Assembly (NCBI GenBank): GCA_049115695.1
Contig: JAGDZR010000011.1
Coordinates: 186,001-250,000 of the forward strand
DNA length: 64,000 nucleotides
Reading direction: 5' to 3'
DNA from: JAGDZR01 sp049115695
GTDB lineage: Bacteria > Bacteroidota > Bacteroidia > Cytophagales > Cyclobacteriaceae
The notes below the pieces were generated by a model. The model had not been told where the DNA came from, did no database searches, and saw nothing but the letters and a program-made list of their open reading frames with translations. A program made the translations under genes and the position numbers. The stretch's first letter is position 1. The number at the start of each line of letters is the position of its first letter. Shown here in pieces: positions 34,743-42,812 of the stretch.

Positions 34743-36278
34743 ATGTCAAAATCTTCATCCTACCCTTTCCAAATTGCACTGATTGTTTCTTTAGGAGGGT
34801 TTCTCTTCGGGTTTGACGCATCCGTGATTTCTGGAGTAGTCGAATTTGTCGGCCCTCAATTCGATCTCGACGACATTCAATTGGGTTGGGTGGTAAGCTC
34901 ACCAACTTTTGCTGCCATGTTTGCAATGGTCGCTGCAGGGACTATTAGCGACTACATTGGGCGGAAAAAAGTACTGATATACGCTGCGCTACTTTATGCA
35001 ATTTCAGCTCTTTTCTCTGCAGTTGCACCAGGATACGAAGTGCTGGTGGTTGCCCGAATGATTGGTGGATTGGCTTTTGGAGCTGCTCTTGTCCTTGCGC
35101 CCTTATACATTGCTGAAGTTGCTCCATCTGAGAAGAGAGGAAAATTGGTTTCCGTTCAACAATTCAACATCGTAATCGGCTTTTCAGCCAGTTATTTCTG
35201 CAACTATCTGTTGATTGGCATGATGGAGGAAGGTACTCTTACTGAGTATAATGTCTGGCGTTGGATGCTAGGAATTGAATTCTTACCTGCCCTTATCTAT
35301 TTCGCCTGCATGTTCTTTGTGCCAAAAAGCCCGAGATGGTTACTTCTGCATGGACGTGAACAGGAAGCTGATGCAGTTCTCAACAAGATATTCGATAATG
35401 GACGAGCTTCGGAAGAAAAACTAATTATCAAGGAAAATATCGCCTTAGGTAAGAAGGACAAAAATACTCCTTTGAAATCCCTTTTCAGTTCTAAACTGTC
35501 CTTAGTGATGACCATTGGGTTTGTCGTGGGTATCATTCAACAGGTTACAGGTGTCAATGCCATCTATTTCTATGCGCCAACCATATTTGAGCAATCGGGA
35601 GTTGGAACTAATGCAGCCTTTGCTCAAGCCGTATTAGTAGGGATCATCAATGTTGTTTTTACTGTTGTTGCCATGTTGACAATCGATCGACTTGGACGTA
35701 AGCCCCTTTTAATGGCTGGCTTAGTCGGAGTTGTCATTAGCATGGGCATTACAGCTTACGGATTTAGTCAGGCTACTTATTCCTTAAAAAAAGAAGTTGC
35801 CATCGAAATGGAGCTTGACATCACGAAATTGAAAAATGTCCTGGACGTCAAATATGAAAATGACATCAGTTTCAAGCATGAACTTAAAACTGCGCTTGGT
35901 ACTGCCGTGTATGGAAGGCTTGAAGGGGATATTATCCAGCAATCAATCACCATGAATCCAACCCTTATTCTTGTTGGTATTTTGCTATTTGTCGCTTCGT
36001 TTGCTGTTTCTCTTGGCCCGGTAATGTGGGTCTTACTATCTGAAATCTTTCCCAATAGGATTCGCGGGCTAGCCATTGCGGTAGTTGGATTTGCTAATGC
36101 TTTTTCTAGCTTTATCGTACAACTTCTTTTCCCATGGGAACTGACGAATCTGGGCAATGCCGGCAGTTTTTTGGTCTTTGGCTTTTTTGGACTGGTAGGA
36201 CTTCTGATTCTATCAAAGATTCTTCCCGAAACCAAGGGCAAAACGCTGGAAGATATTGAAAAGGAGTATGTGCGTTAA
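34743..36278 (+). CDS. MFS sugar porter (XylE-like proton symporter)
   Basis: A 511-residue 12-helix sugar porter. Family signatures are FLFGFDASVISG in helix 1, DYIGRKKVL after helix 2, PLYIAEVAPSEKRGKLVSVQQ, PKSPRWLLLHGR before the central loop, QQVTGVNAIYFYAPTIF in helix 7, DRLGRKPLL, and PETKGKTLEDIEK at the C-terminus. Between helices 9 and 10 there is a polar stretch of about 60 residues (near 345-405), where E. coli XylE has only a short periplasmic turn. It likely imports xylose or small xylo-oligosaccharides. It starts a unit of its own after the xylA terminator; none of the four AWTTGRCGTAS copies lies in its upstream gap. Confidence 0.9.
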   Translation: MSKSSSYPFQIALIVSLGGFLFGFDASVISGVVEFVGPQFDLDDIQLGWVVSSPTFAAMFAMVAAGTISDYIGRKKVLIYAALLYAISALFSAVAPGYEVLVVARMIGGLAFGAALVLAPLYIAEVAPSEKRGKLVSVQQFNIVIGFSASYFCNYLLIGMMEEGTLTEYNVWRWMLGIEFLPALIYFACMFFVPKSPRWLLLHGREQEADAVLNKIFDNGRASEEKLIIKENIALGKKDKNTPLKSLFSSKLSLVMTIGFVVGIIQQVTGVNAIYFYAPTIFEQSGVGTNAAFAQAVLVGIINVVFTVVAMLTIDRLGRKPLLMAGLVGVVISMGITAYGFSQATYSLKKEVAIEMELDITKLKNVLDVKYENDISFKHELKTALGTAVYGRLEGDIIQQSITMNPTLILVGILLFVASFAVSLGPVMWVLLSEIFPNRIRGLAIAVVGFANAFSSFIVQLLFPWELTNLGNAGSFLVFGFFGLVGLLILSKILPETKGKTLEDIEKEYVR

Positions 36279-37885
36279 TGACTGACAAAATGAGTAACAT
36301 AAAAAATCCAATACTAAGTGGATTCAATCCGGATCCATCCATCATTCGCGTTGAGGATTACTTTTATATCGCCACGTCTACTTTTGAGTGGTTTCCGGGA
36401 GTCCAAATACATCGATCCAAAGATTTGAAGAATTGGGAGCTTGTCTCAAGAGCTTTGACAAATCGATCTCAGCTAGACATGATTGGCAACCCAGATTCCT
36501 GTGGCGTATGGGCTCCATGCTTATCATACGATAATGGCACTTTCTATTTGGTTTACACCAATGTCCGTTCTTTTGACGGTGTATGGAAAGATACTCCCAA
36601 TTTTTTAGTAACAACTACAGACATTTTGGGCGAATGGTCAGACCCAATATATCTTTCATCACATGGGTTTGATGGCTCGTTATTTCATGATGATGATGGT
36701 CGTAAATGGTTCACCAGTATGTTGGTGGATCATCGAAAAGGAAAATTCTTTGGTGGCATCATTATGCAGCAATTCGATCAGGATGTTAAGAGACTGGTGG
36801 GCCCTGTCCATCACATTCATCAAGGCACTGAATTGGGTAAGACGGAAGGGCCTCATCTTTATAAACGAAAAGATTACTACTATTTGCTCATGGCAGAAGG
36901 TGGAACTGAATATGGTCATTCCATATCTTTCGCAAGATCGAAAGAACTGACAGGCCCGTATGAACTACATCCTCAAAATCCAATCATCAGCGTCAAGGAT
37001 AGTCCATCTTACCCGATCCAGAAATCCGGACATGGTGACCTAGTTGAAACAAAAGTAGGGAATGTTTACATGGTTTTTTTGATAGGTCGACCACTTACTG
37101 ACCATGGCAGATGCATTTTGGGAAGAGAAACTGCCATTGAGCAAATGGAATGGCATGTTGATGACTGGTTGTATCCAAAAGCAGGCACACGAGTTCCAAG
37201 ACTGGAGGTTTCGACGGACTTAGAAGAGTTTCCGGTACCTATATCAAACACTAAAGACGATTTTGATTCACCACATCTTGACATTCAGTGGCAATCGCTC
37301 AGACGTGTCTTTTCTGAAGATTGGATGAGCTTGAAGAAGAGGCCCGGATATCTGAGATTATATGGACAAGAATCATTGAGCTCATTTCACTACCAGTCAC
37401 ATATTGGAAGACGATTGCAACATTTTCATGCCAGTATTTCAACGAAACTTGATTTCAAGCCGATCACTTTCCAACAGATGGCTGGATTGGTGATTTACTA
37501 TAACACATGTCATTTTCATTACCTATACATGACCAGTGACGAGAATGGAAGAAGATTGCTTAACATCATCACTTGTGATAAATATAATATGAAGGAGCCA
37601 ATATCTCCTGTCGTCGTTCTTGGTGAAGATGTTGTCTACTTGCGAGCAGAAATCAATCTTGGTGATTTGCAATTTCTATATTCCGTTGATGAAAAAAAGT
37701 GGATAAACATTGGCCCAATACTGGATCTATCTATTTTGAGTGATGATTACGTACGGGATGAAGAGAACAGATATAGGCCTGCATTTACGGGTACATTTGT
37801 TGGACTGTGCTGCCAGGACTTAAGTGGTCAGAAAGTGATTGCAGATTTTGACTGGTTTGAATATAAAGGAATAAATCAATCATAG
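36278..37885 (+). CDS. xynB: GH43 beta-xylosidase
   Basis: A 535-residue glycoside hydrolase with an N-terminal five-bladed propeller and a C-terminal beta-sandwich, the layout of GH43 exo-beta-xylosidases. The catalytic base is Asp19 in GFNPDPSIIR, the pKa-modulating Asp is in GFDGSLFHDDDG, and the acid Glu is in KTEGPHLYKR. No signal peptide is present, so it acts in the cytoplasm on imported xylo-oligosaccharides, releasing xylose. Arabinofuranosidase side activity is common in the family. The ATG overlaps the transporter stop (TAATG), coupling import and hydrolysis. Confidence 0.93.
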   Translation: MTDKMSNIKNPILSGFNPDPSIIRVEDYFYIATSTFEWFPGVQIHRSKDLKNWELVSRALTNRSQLDMIGNPDSCGVWAPCLSYDNGTFYLVYTNVRSFDGVWKDTPNFLVTTTDILGEWSDPIYLSSHGFDGSLFHDDDGRKWFTSMLVDHRKGKFFGGIIMQQFDQDVKRLVGPVHHIHQGTELGKTEGPHLYKRKDYYYLLMAEGGTEYGHSISFARSKELTGPYELHPQNPIISVKDSPSYPIQKSGHGDLVETKVGNVYMVFLIGRPLTDHGRCILGRETAIEQMEWHVDDWLYPKAGTRVPRLEVSTDLEEFPVPISNTKDDFDSPHLDIQWQSLRRVFSEDWMSLKKRPGYLRLYGQESLSSFHYQSHIGRRLQHFHASISTKLDFKPITFQQMAGLVIYYNTCHFHYLYMTSDENGRRLLNIITCDKYNMKEPISPVVVLGEDVVYLRAEINLGDLQFLYSVDEKKWINIGPILDLSILSDDYVRDEENRYRPAFTGTFVGLCCQDLSGQKVIADFDWFEYKGINQS

Positions 37886-37888
37886 GTA

Positions 37889-38857
37889 ATGGTCATGAAT
37901 AAAGTCAAATGGGGCATCATAAGTACGGGTACAATTGCTCATGCATTTGCACAAGATTTCAAATTTGTCCCGAACGGAGCGCTTATGGCAGTAGCATCCA
38001 GAAATATAGAAACAGCTCAGGAATTTGCTGCCGAATATGATATTCCCAAATCGTACGCAACCTATGAAGAGTTGTATGCCGATCCGGACATTGATGCGGT
38101 ATACATTGCTACTCCTCACAATTTTCATTTTCAAAATTCAATGGACGCCATCAATGCCGGAAAATCTGTAATGTGTGAAAAACCGCTCACCGTTAGTCCT
38201 GATGAAGCGGTTCACCTCACTCAGCATGCGCGTAAAAAGAAAGTCTATCTAATGGAGGCGTTATGGACATACTTCCTTCCTTCAATTCAAAAAGCCCAAG
38301 AATGGATTGCAGAAGGAAGAATTGGAGAAGTCCGTCAGATTAGAGCAGATTTTGGGTATCCTGTAGATTATGATCCTTTGAGTCGCATGTTCAATCCTGA
38401 TTTGGCCGGAGGTTCCCTGCTTGATATGGGTATTTATCCCGTCAGTATGGCCTGGCTGTTTTTGAAAAAAGATCCTATTCAGATTAAGGCCATTGAGCGA
38501 AAAGCACCAACTGGGGTCGATTATGATATGCATATGACCTTTGACTATGGTGAGGAAGTTGCCATCTTGAATTCCTCCTTTCGCTCTAAGTTGTTTAATC
38601 ATCTGTTTGTCATAGGAACGGAAGGGTACGTACAGGTTCCAGATTTCTGGAGGGCAAGTGAATGCATGTTATTCAAAAGTGAAGAGCAGATAGATCATTT
38701 TATGGAAAACCGTGAGAGTTTGGGTTATTGCTTCGAAACAATTGCCATGAATGAGGATTTGCTCAATGGTAAATTAGAATCTGAAATAATGCCGCATGCA
38801 TATTCACTCAAAATTCAGGAAATAATAAAGTCAGTTAAAGATGCTGCCAGAAGGTAA
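37889..38857 (+). CDS. Gfo/Idh/MocA-family oxidoreductase
   Basis: A 322-residue NAD(P)-dependent sugar-type dehydrogenase. The Rossmann motif is GIISTGTIAHAFAQDF, followed by AVYIATPHNFHFQNSMDA and the EKPLTVSPDEA signature with its conserved Lys. The C-terminal half is the substrate-binding sheet. It resembles the dimeric dihydrodiol/D-xylose 1-dehydrogenase group, so oxidation of xylose or a related aldose is plausible given the neighbours, but not shown. The start is ATG at 37889, or possibly 37895; the latter has the better context (ATGAATAAAG). It follows the GH43 gene by 3 bp. Confidence 0.87.
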   Translation: MVMNKVKWGIISTGTIAHAFAQDFKFVPNGALMAVASRNIETAQEFAAEYDIPKSYATYEELYADPDIDAVYIATPHNFHFQNSMDAINAGKSVMCEKPLTVSPDEAVHLTQHARKKKVYLMEALWTYFLPSIQKAQEWIAEGRIGEVRQIRADFGYPVDYDPLSRMFNPDLAGGSLLDMGIYPVSMAWLFLKKDPIQIKAIERKAPTGVDYDMHMTFDYGEEVAILNSSFRSKLFNHLFVIGTEGYVQVPDFWRASECMLFKSEEQIDHFMENRESLGYCFETIAMNEDLLNGKLESEIMPHAYSLKIQEIIKSVKDAARR

Positions 38858-39151
38858 TTAATATCTCATGATCATTATATGATTCAGTTATTCTTAATAT
38901 AATGAGATTTTCTTCCAGACAATTCAGGCCTCACATACTCTTTTGATCTCCGAACCAATGAACCGGCAAACTATTCTGAAGTAATAATTCAAAATAACAA
39001 TTGGTTGGTGAAGACGTTAATTATTGAATCAAAACCCAATGCTTACAACTTTTTGGTAAAAACATGTTTCTATTCGGCTAGTTGTTAACGAATTAATCTC
39101 AAGTTGTGAAAATTGGCATATTTTTGCACTTGCTTCATAAACAGGCATTTA
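38858..39151. other. 294-bp intergenic region
   Basis: This is the longest gap in the window. It begins with an imperfect inverted repeat (ATCTCAT...ATTATAT at 38863-38880 against ATATAAT-GAGAT at 38897-38908) followed by a short T-rich tract. That could end the xylE-xynB-oxidoreductase unit, but the terminator is weak. The remainder is AT-rich with no open reading frame, tRNA or repeat that I can support. Its right end carries the predicted promoter at 39119-39126. Confidence 0.4.
39119..39126 (+). promoter_or_regulatory. Predicted -7 box for the sugar transferase gene
   Basis: TATTTTTG matches TAnnTTTG. It lies 25 bp before the ATG at 39152 and inside the upstream extension of that frame. 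This argues that translation starts at 39152 rather than at the alternative start at 39113. Confidence 0.45.
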
Positions 39152-40528
39152 ATGTACCGGAGATTCTATTTCCTTTTTCCTATACTGTTTATCCTGGCTG
39201 ATGGCATCATTTTTTCATTGGCCTTCGGACTCAATTATTTTTTATCATATGAGCCTGGATACTCACAATCCAACTATTGGATTTCGTATATGATTGCCAC
39301 TATGTTATGGCTGATAATATCTGCCGTAATGCGAGATTATAAAATTGGTAGAGCAACTGAATACTCTGTTTCTTTCAATAAAGCGATAAGATCTGCAGCA
39401 ATTTTTGTTTCTGTATCTTCTATTGCATGGGTCTTTTTTAATTACCAGGAGTTGTCTCGTGATTTTCTGGGTGGTCTTTTCGTTATATTCATTGTGCTTC
39501 TGGTCACTCAACGGGTGACTATTCACATTATATTGAATCGATACAGACGATGGGGAGGTAATTACAGAAATGCAGTCATCGTCGGACATGATCAATTGGG
39601 CAAATCGCTTTGGGACGTCTTATCTACAAAAAAAGATCATGGAATTAAATGTCTTGGCTTCTATGGACAAGAAGGCAAGGAGATTTCCAAAGTACCTGTT
39701 CTCGGTTCAATAAATGATTTTTTCAGTAGCGATCTTAGCGAAGTAGATTTCATCTATGTAAGTGAAAACATTGAGAAGAATACATTAAACAGGATTATAC
39801 AGCTCGCCGACAAAGAATTTAAGAAGGTAAAACTCCTGCCCAACTTCAAAACGGACTACCTCAAAACTTATGAACTCTACCAACTCGATCATATTCCCGT
39901 TTTAGATGTAAATAATCTTCCACTTGACAGTCTTGTTAACAGATTTGCAAAGCGCACTTTTGATGTGGCCTTTTCGCTAATGGTCTTGGTGGGTATTTTT
40001 AGTTGGCTTTTCCCAATTGTTGCACTATTAATCAAGCTTGAGTCCAAAGGACCCATCCTTTTTAAGCAGAAGCGAAATGGGAAAAATAATGAAGAGTTTT
40101 CTTGTCTGAAATTTCGGACGATGAGGGTGAATGAAGTGGCTGACTCGAAATGGGCCACCAAGAATGATCCACGTGTTACCTATTTCGGTAAGCTGTTGCG
40201 AAAAACCAGCATCGATGAACTACCACAAATACTTAATGTTTTAAAAGGCGAAATGGCAATAGTAGGTCCGAGACCACTTCCGGTAAAAATGAATGATGAT
40301 TTTGAGAGGAAGATCGAAAACTACCGTCAAAGATTAAGTTATAAACCTGGTATCACTGGGCTTGCCCAGGCTATGGGATATCGGGGTGAAATAAAAGAAC
40401 TTACTGACATTGAAAACCGAGTGAAACTTGATCGTTTCTATCTCAAAAACTGGTCCTTTTTATTTGATATCAGAATTATCACCAAGACAGTATTTGAAAT
40501 CATAAAAGGTCAAGAAGGAGCCTACTAA
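39152..40528 (+). CDS. Polyprenyl glycosylphosphotransferase (WcaJ-like initiating enzyme)
   Basis: A 458-residue membrane enzyme that transfers a sugar phosphate from a nucleotide sugar to undecaprenyl phosphate, starting assembly of an exopolysaccharide or O-antigen repeat. Several N-terminal helices (from FYFLFPILFILADGIIFSLAF) precede a Rossmann-like middle domain (AVIVGHDQLGKSL). The C-terminal catalytic domain begins KRTFDVAFSLMVLVGIF and contains PILFKQKRNG, FRTMRVNE, the catalytic Asp-Glu in TSIDELPQ, and AIVGPRPLP with KPGITGLAQ. No glycosyltransferase cluster is adjacent. The start at 39152 is chosen from hydrophobicity and the promoter position. Confidence 0.92.
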   Translation: MYRRFYFLFPILFILADGIIFSLAFGLNYFLSYEPGYSQSNYWISYMIATMLWLIISAVMRDYKIGRATEYSVSFNKAIRSAAIFVSVSSIAWVFFNYQELSRDFLGGLFVIFIVLLVTQRVTIHIILNRYRRWGGNYRNAVIVGHDQLGKSLWDVLSTKKDHGIKCLGFYGQEGKEISKVPVLGSINDFFSSDLSEVDFIYVSENIEKNTLNRIIQLADKEFKKVKLLPNFKTDYLKTYELYQLDHIPVLDVNNLPLDSLVNRFAKRTFDVAFSLMVLVGIFSWLFPIVALLIKLESKGPILFKQKRNGKNNEEFSCLKFRTMRVNEVADSKWATKNDPRVTYFGKLLRKTSIDELPQILNVLKGEMAIVGPRPLPVKMNDDFERKIENYRQRLSYKPGITGLAQAMGYRGEIKELTDIENRVKLDRFYLKNWSFLFDIRIITKTVFEIIKGQEGAY

Positions 40529-40637
40529 TTCTGATAAACAAATTTCATACCCTGACCGACAAATAATAATTGTTCATCGAATTCTAAACTAAATCCTGCT
40601 TCACAATTAGTATAATTGCTAAGCATAAGACAGTTTC

Positions 40638-41726
40638 ATGCTTTTTCTCGCTTTTGTACTTTCATTTCTTTTGGCCTTTTCCATCATTCCGGTGGTCATC
40701 AGAATTTTTAAATCCCTGGACCTGCTGGATGCTCCAGATCGCAGAAAAATCCACAAGTATTCTACGCCGGCCTTTGGTGGGATCGCCTTTCTAATTGCAA
40801 TTTTAGTTGCAATAGCGCTAGCTGTCCCGGCCGGAAGCTTATACGAACACAAATTTCTATTTGGAGGTCTTTTCTTGATGTTCATTCTTGGATTGAGAGA
40901 CGACATATCAAGCCTAGATGCCAACTACAAGTTGTTGTTCCAGTCCCTCGGGGCAATTTTAGCAGTTTACTATGCAGATGTCAGAATTACAGACCTTCAT
41001 GGTCTTTTTGGCTTGGATGAACTCCCTTTTTGGTTTTCCATTGGACTAAGTATCTTTATCGTAATCGCTTTAACGAATGCCTTTAATTTAATTGATGGTA
41101 TTGACGGTTTAGCCGGCAGTATTGGATTATTGGCGACATCAGCTCTGGGCTTTTGGTTCTACCTGGTTGGGGACAGTACATATTCAATTTTGTGCATTGC
41201 TACAGTAGGTGCGCTGGCTGCATTTATCATCTTCAACTGGAGTCCATCGAAAATCTTCATGGGTGATACAGGATCCATTTTCCTTGGGTATTTGCTCGCC
41301 TGCTCTTCTATCAGATTTATAGAATTGAGCCACTTAACAACACAGACTGTATTTACAATTAATGATCCGATCAGCTTATCAATAGCTTTTTTGATCCTAC
41401 CGATCTATGATACATTACGAGTGTTCATTATTCGCATCTATCTTGGTCGGTCACCGTTTTTTCCAGACAAAAATCACATTCATCACATTCTACTAAAACT
41501 GGGTTTTAGTCACAGTCGATCTACCAGCATCCTAATAGCATTCAATATTTCTGCAGTTTTTGCATCGTACTATATTGGTCAATTCTCTCAGAGCCTAGCG
41601 CTTCTTTTCCTGATGGTGTCATCCATTGCTTTCGGATTTGTGTTTGATTCAAAACTGAAATCCCTCGTTAAAAAGCAGAAAGAAATGCGCAAAAGTCAAG
41701 GCCCAATGTTATCCAAGTCGGCATAA
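40638..41726 (+). CDS. WecA/MraY-family UDP-sugar:polyprenyl-phosphate transferase
   Basis: A 362-residue polytopic membrane enzyme with about 10-11 helices. Signatures are RKIHKYSTPAFGGIAF, LGLRDDISSL with the paired Asp, TNAFNLIDGIDGLAGS, FMGDTGSIFLGYLLA, and the C-terminal HIHHILLKLGFSH. It resembles WecA/TagO, which load GlcNAc-1-phosphate on undecaprenyl phosphate, rather than MraY itself. Lying 109 bp after the WcaJ-like gene, it may share a role in surface glycan initiation. Which sugar it uses cannot be read from sequence. Confidence 0.92.
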   Translation: MLFLAFVLSFLLAFSIIPVVIRIFKSLDLLDAPDRRKIHKYSTPAFGGIAFLIAILVAIALAVPAGSLYEHKFLFGGLFLMFILGLRDDISSLDANYKLLFQSLGAILAVYYADVRITDLHGLFGLDELPFWFSIGLSIFIVIALTNAFNLIDGIDGLAGSIGLLATSALGFWFYLVGDSTYSILCIATVGALAAFIIFNWSPSKIFMGDTGSIFLGYLLACSSIRFIELSHLTTQTVFTINDPISLSIAFLILPIYDTLRVFIIRIYLGRSPFFPDKNHIHHILLKLGFSHSRSTSILIAFNISAVFASYYIGQFSQSLALLFLMVSSIAFGFVFDSKLKSLVKKQKEMRKSQGPMLSKSA

Positions 41727-41761
41727 TTTTAAATTCTGCCTTAAGGTGTCGCATTGATTGT

Positions 41762-41769
41762 TATTTTTG
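41762..41769 (+). promoter_or_regulatory. Predicted -7 box for pheS
   Basis: TATTTTTG matches TAnnTTTG and lies 17 bp before the ATG at 41787. It fits a short leader. No clear -33 element is seen. Confidence 0.42.
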
Positions 41770-41786
41770 CCGCATAATTGATCTGT

Positions 41787-42809
41787 ATGTTTGATAAGGT
41801 AGAAAAAATCAGAGCGGAACTAGAAAACTATGTTGCCGAAACGCAAGCGGAACTTGAGACATTTCGTGTTGGGTTCATTAGCAAAAAAAGCAAGATAGCT
41901 GAGTTATTCGCCGAATTCAGAAACGTCGCAGCAGAGGATAGGAAGGAATTTGGAGCACAGCTCAACACTTTAAAAGAAGACGCTTCCACCAAGTTCAAAC
42001 AACTTATCAATCATGTAGCATCAAATGAGTCAAATGCTGAGGCTTCAGCCGTCGATGTTACGCTTCCTCCTATTCCCAATCAAACAGGAGGTCTTCATCC
42101 TATTAATCTGGTTAAGAATCGTATGATTCAAATATTCGAAAGACAGGGATTTAATGTAGAAGAAGGACCGGAGATTGAAGATGATTGGCACAATTTTACA
42201 GCGCTCAATTTTCCTGAAAATCATCCTGCGCGAGAAATGCAGGACACATACTTTATCGAAAAAAATCCCGACACGCTCCTAAGAACACATACCTCGACTG
42301 TTCAAATTCGGTTGATGCAACATGGAAAACCTCCATTTAGATCTATTATGCCAGGTCGAGTATATCGAAATGAAGCAATTTCGGCTAGAGCTCATTGCTT
42401 TTTTCATCAGGTGGAAGGTCTATATGTTGATAAAAATGTCGGGTTCAAAGATTTGAAGCAAACATTGTACTACTTTGCTCGCGAATTTTTCGGCAAAGAC
42501 ACACAAATAAGGTTTCGCCCTTCCTATTTCCCTTTTACTGAGCCAAGTGCTGAAATTGACATATCATGCTTCATCTGTAAGGGTGATGGCTGCAAGATTT
42601 GTAAAGGAACCGGATGGGTAGAAATTGGAGGCAGTGGCATGGTTGACCCAAATGTGCTTGAACAATGCGGAATTGATCCTGACGAGTATTCAGGATTTGC
42701 ATTTGGTATGGGCATTGAGCGAATAGCAATGCTCAAATATCAAATCAATGACATTAGGCTATTCTCTGAAAATGATGTGCGCTTCCTACGACAGTTTAAG
42801 CAGGCTTAG
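41787..42809 (+). CDS. pheS: Phenylalanyl-tRNA synthetase alpha subunit
   Basis: A 340-residue class II synthetase subunit; the start is the ATG at 41787 (MFDKVEKIRAEL), three codons into a frame that opens with TTG. An N-terminal coiled coil for tRNA contact is followed by GGLHPINLVKNRMIQIFERQGF and EGPEIEDDWHNF. Motif 2 is GRVYRNEAISARAHCFFHQVEG and motif 3 is GFAFGMGIERIAMLKY. A four-cysteine knuckle (CFICKGDGCKICKGTGW) near residues 262-278 is the metal-binding type found in many bacterial PheS proteins. PheT is not adjacent. Confidence 0.97.
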   Translation: MFDKVEKIRAELENYVAETQAELETFRVGFISKKSKIAELFAEFRNVAAEDRKEFGAQLNTLKEDASTKFKQLINHVASNESNAEASAVDVTLPPIPNQTGGLHPINLVKNRMIQIFERQGFNVEEGPEIEDDWHNFTALNFPENHPAREMQDTYFIEKNPDTLLRTHTSTVQIRLMQHGKPPFRSIMPGRVYRNEAISARAHCFFHQVEGLYVDKNVGFKDLKQTLYYFAREFFGKDTQIRFRPSYFPFTEPSAEIDISCFICKGDGCKICKGTGWVEIGGSGMVDPNVLEQCGIDPDEYSGFAFGMGIERIAMLKYQINDIRLFSENDVRFLRQFKQA

Positions 42810-42812
42810 TAT

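Noticed and set aside
38858..39151. tRNA, small RNA or CRISPR repeat in the longest intergenic gap
   Set aside because: No cloverleaf, no repeated units and no conserved RNA motif could be found; only a weak inverted repeat and a promoter-like box.
39113..39151. Upstream extension of the WcaJ-like protein to a start at 39113
   Set aside because: The extension (AYFCTCFINRHL) overlaps the predicted -7 box and breaks the normal hydrophobic start; the ATG at 39152 fits better.
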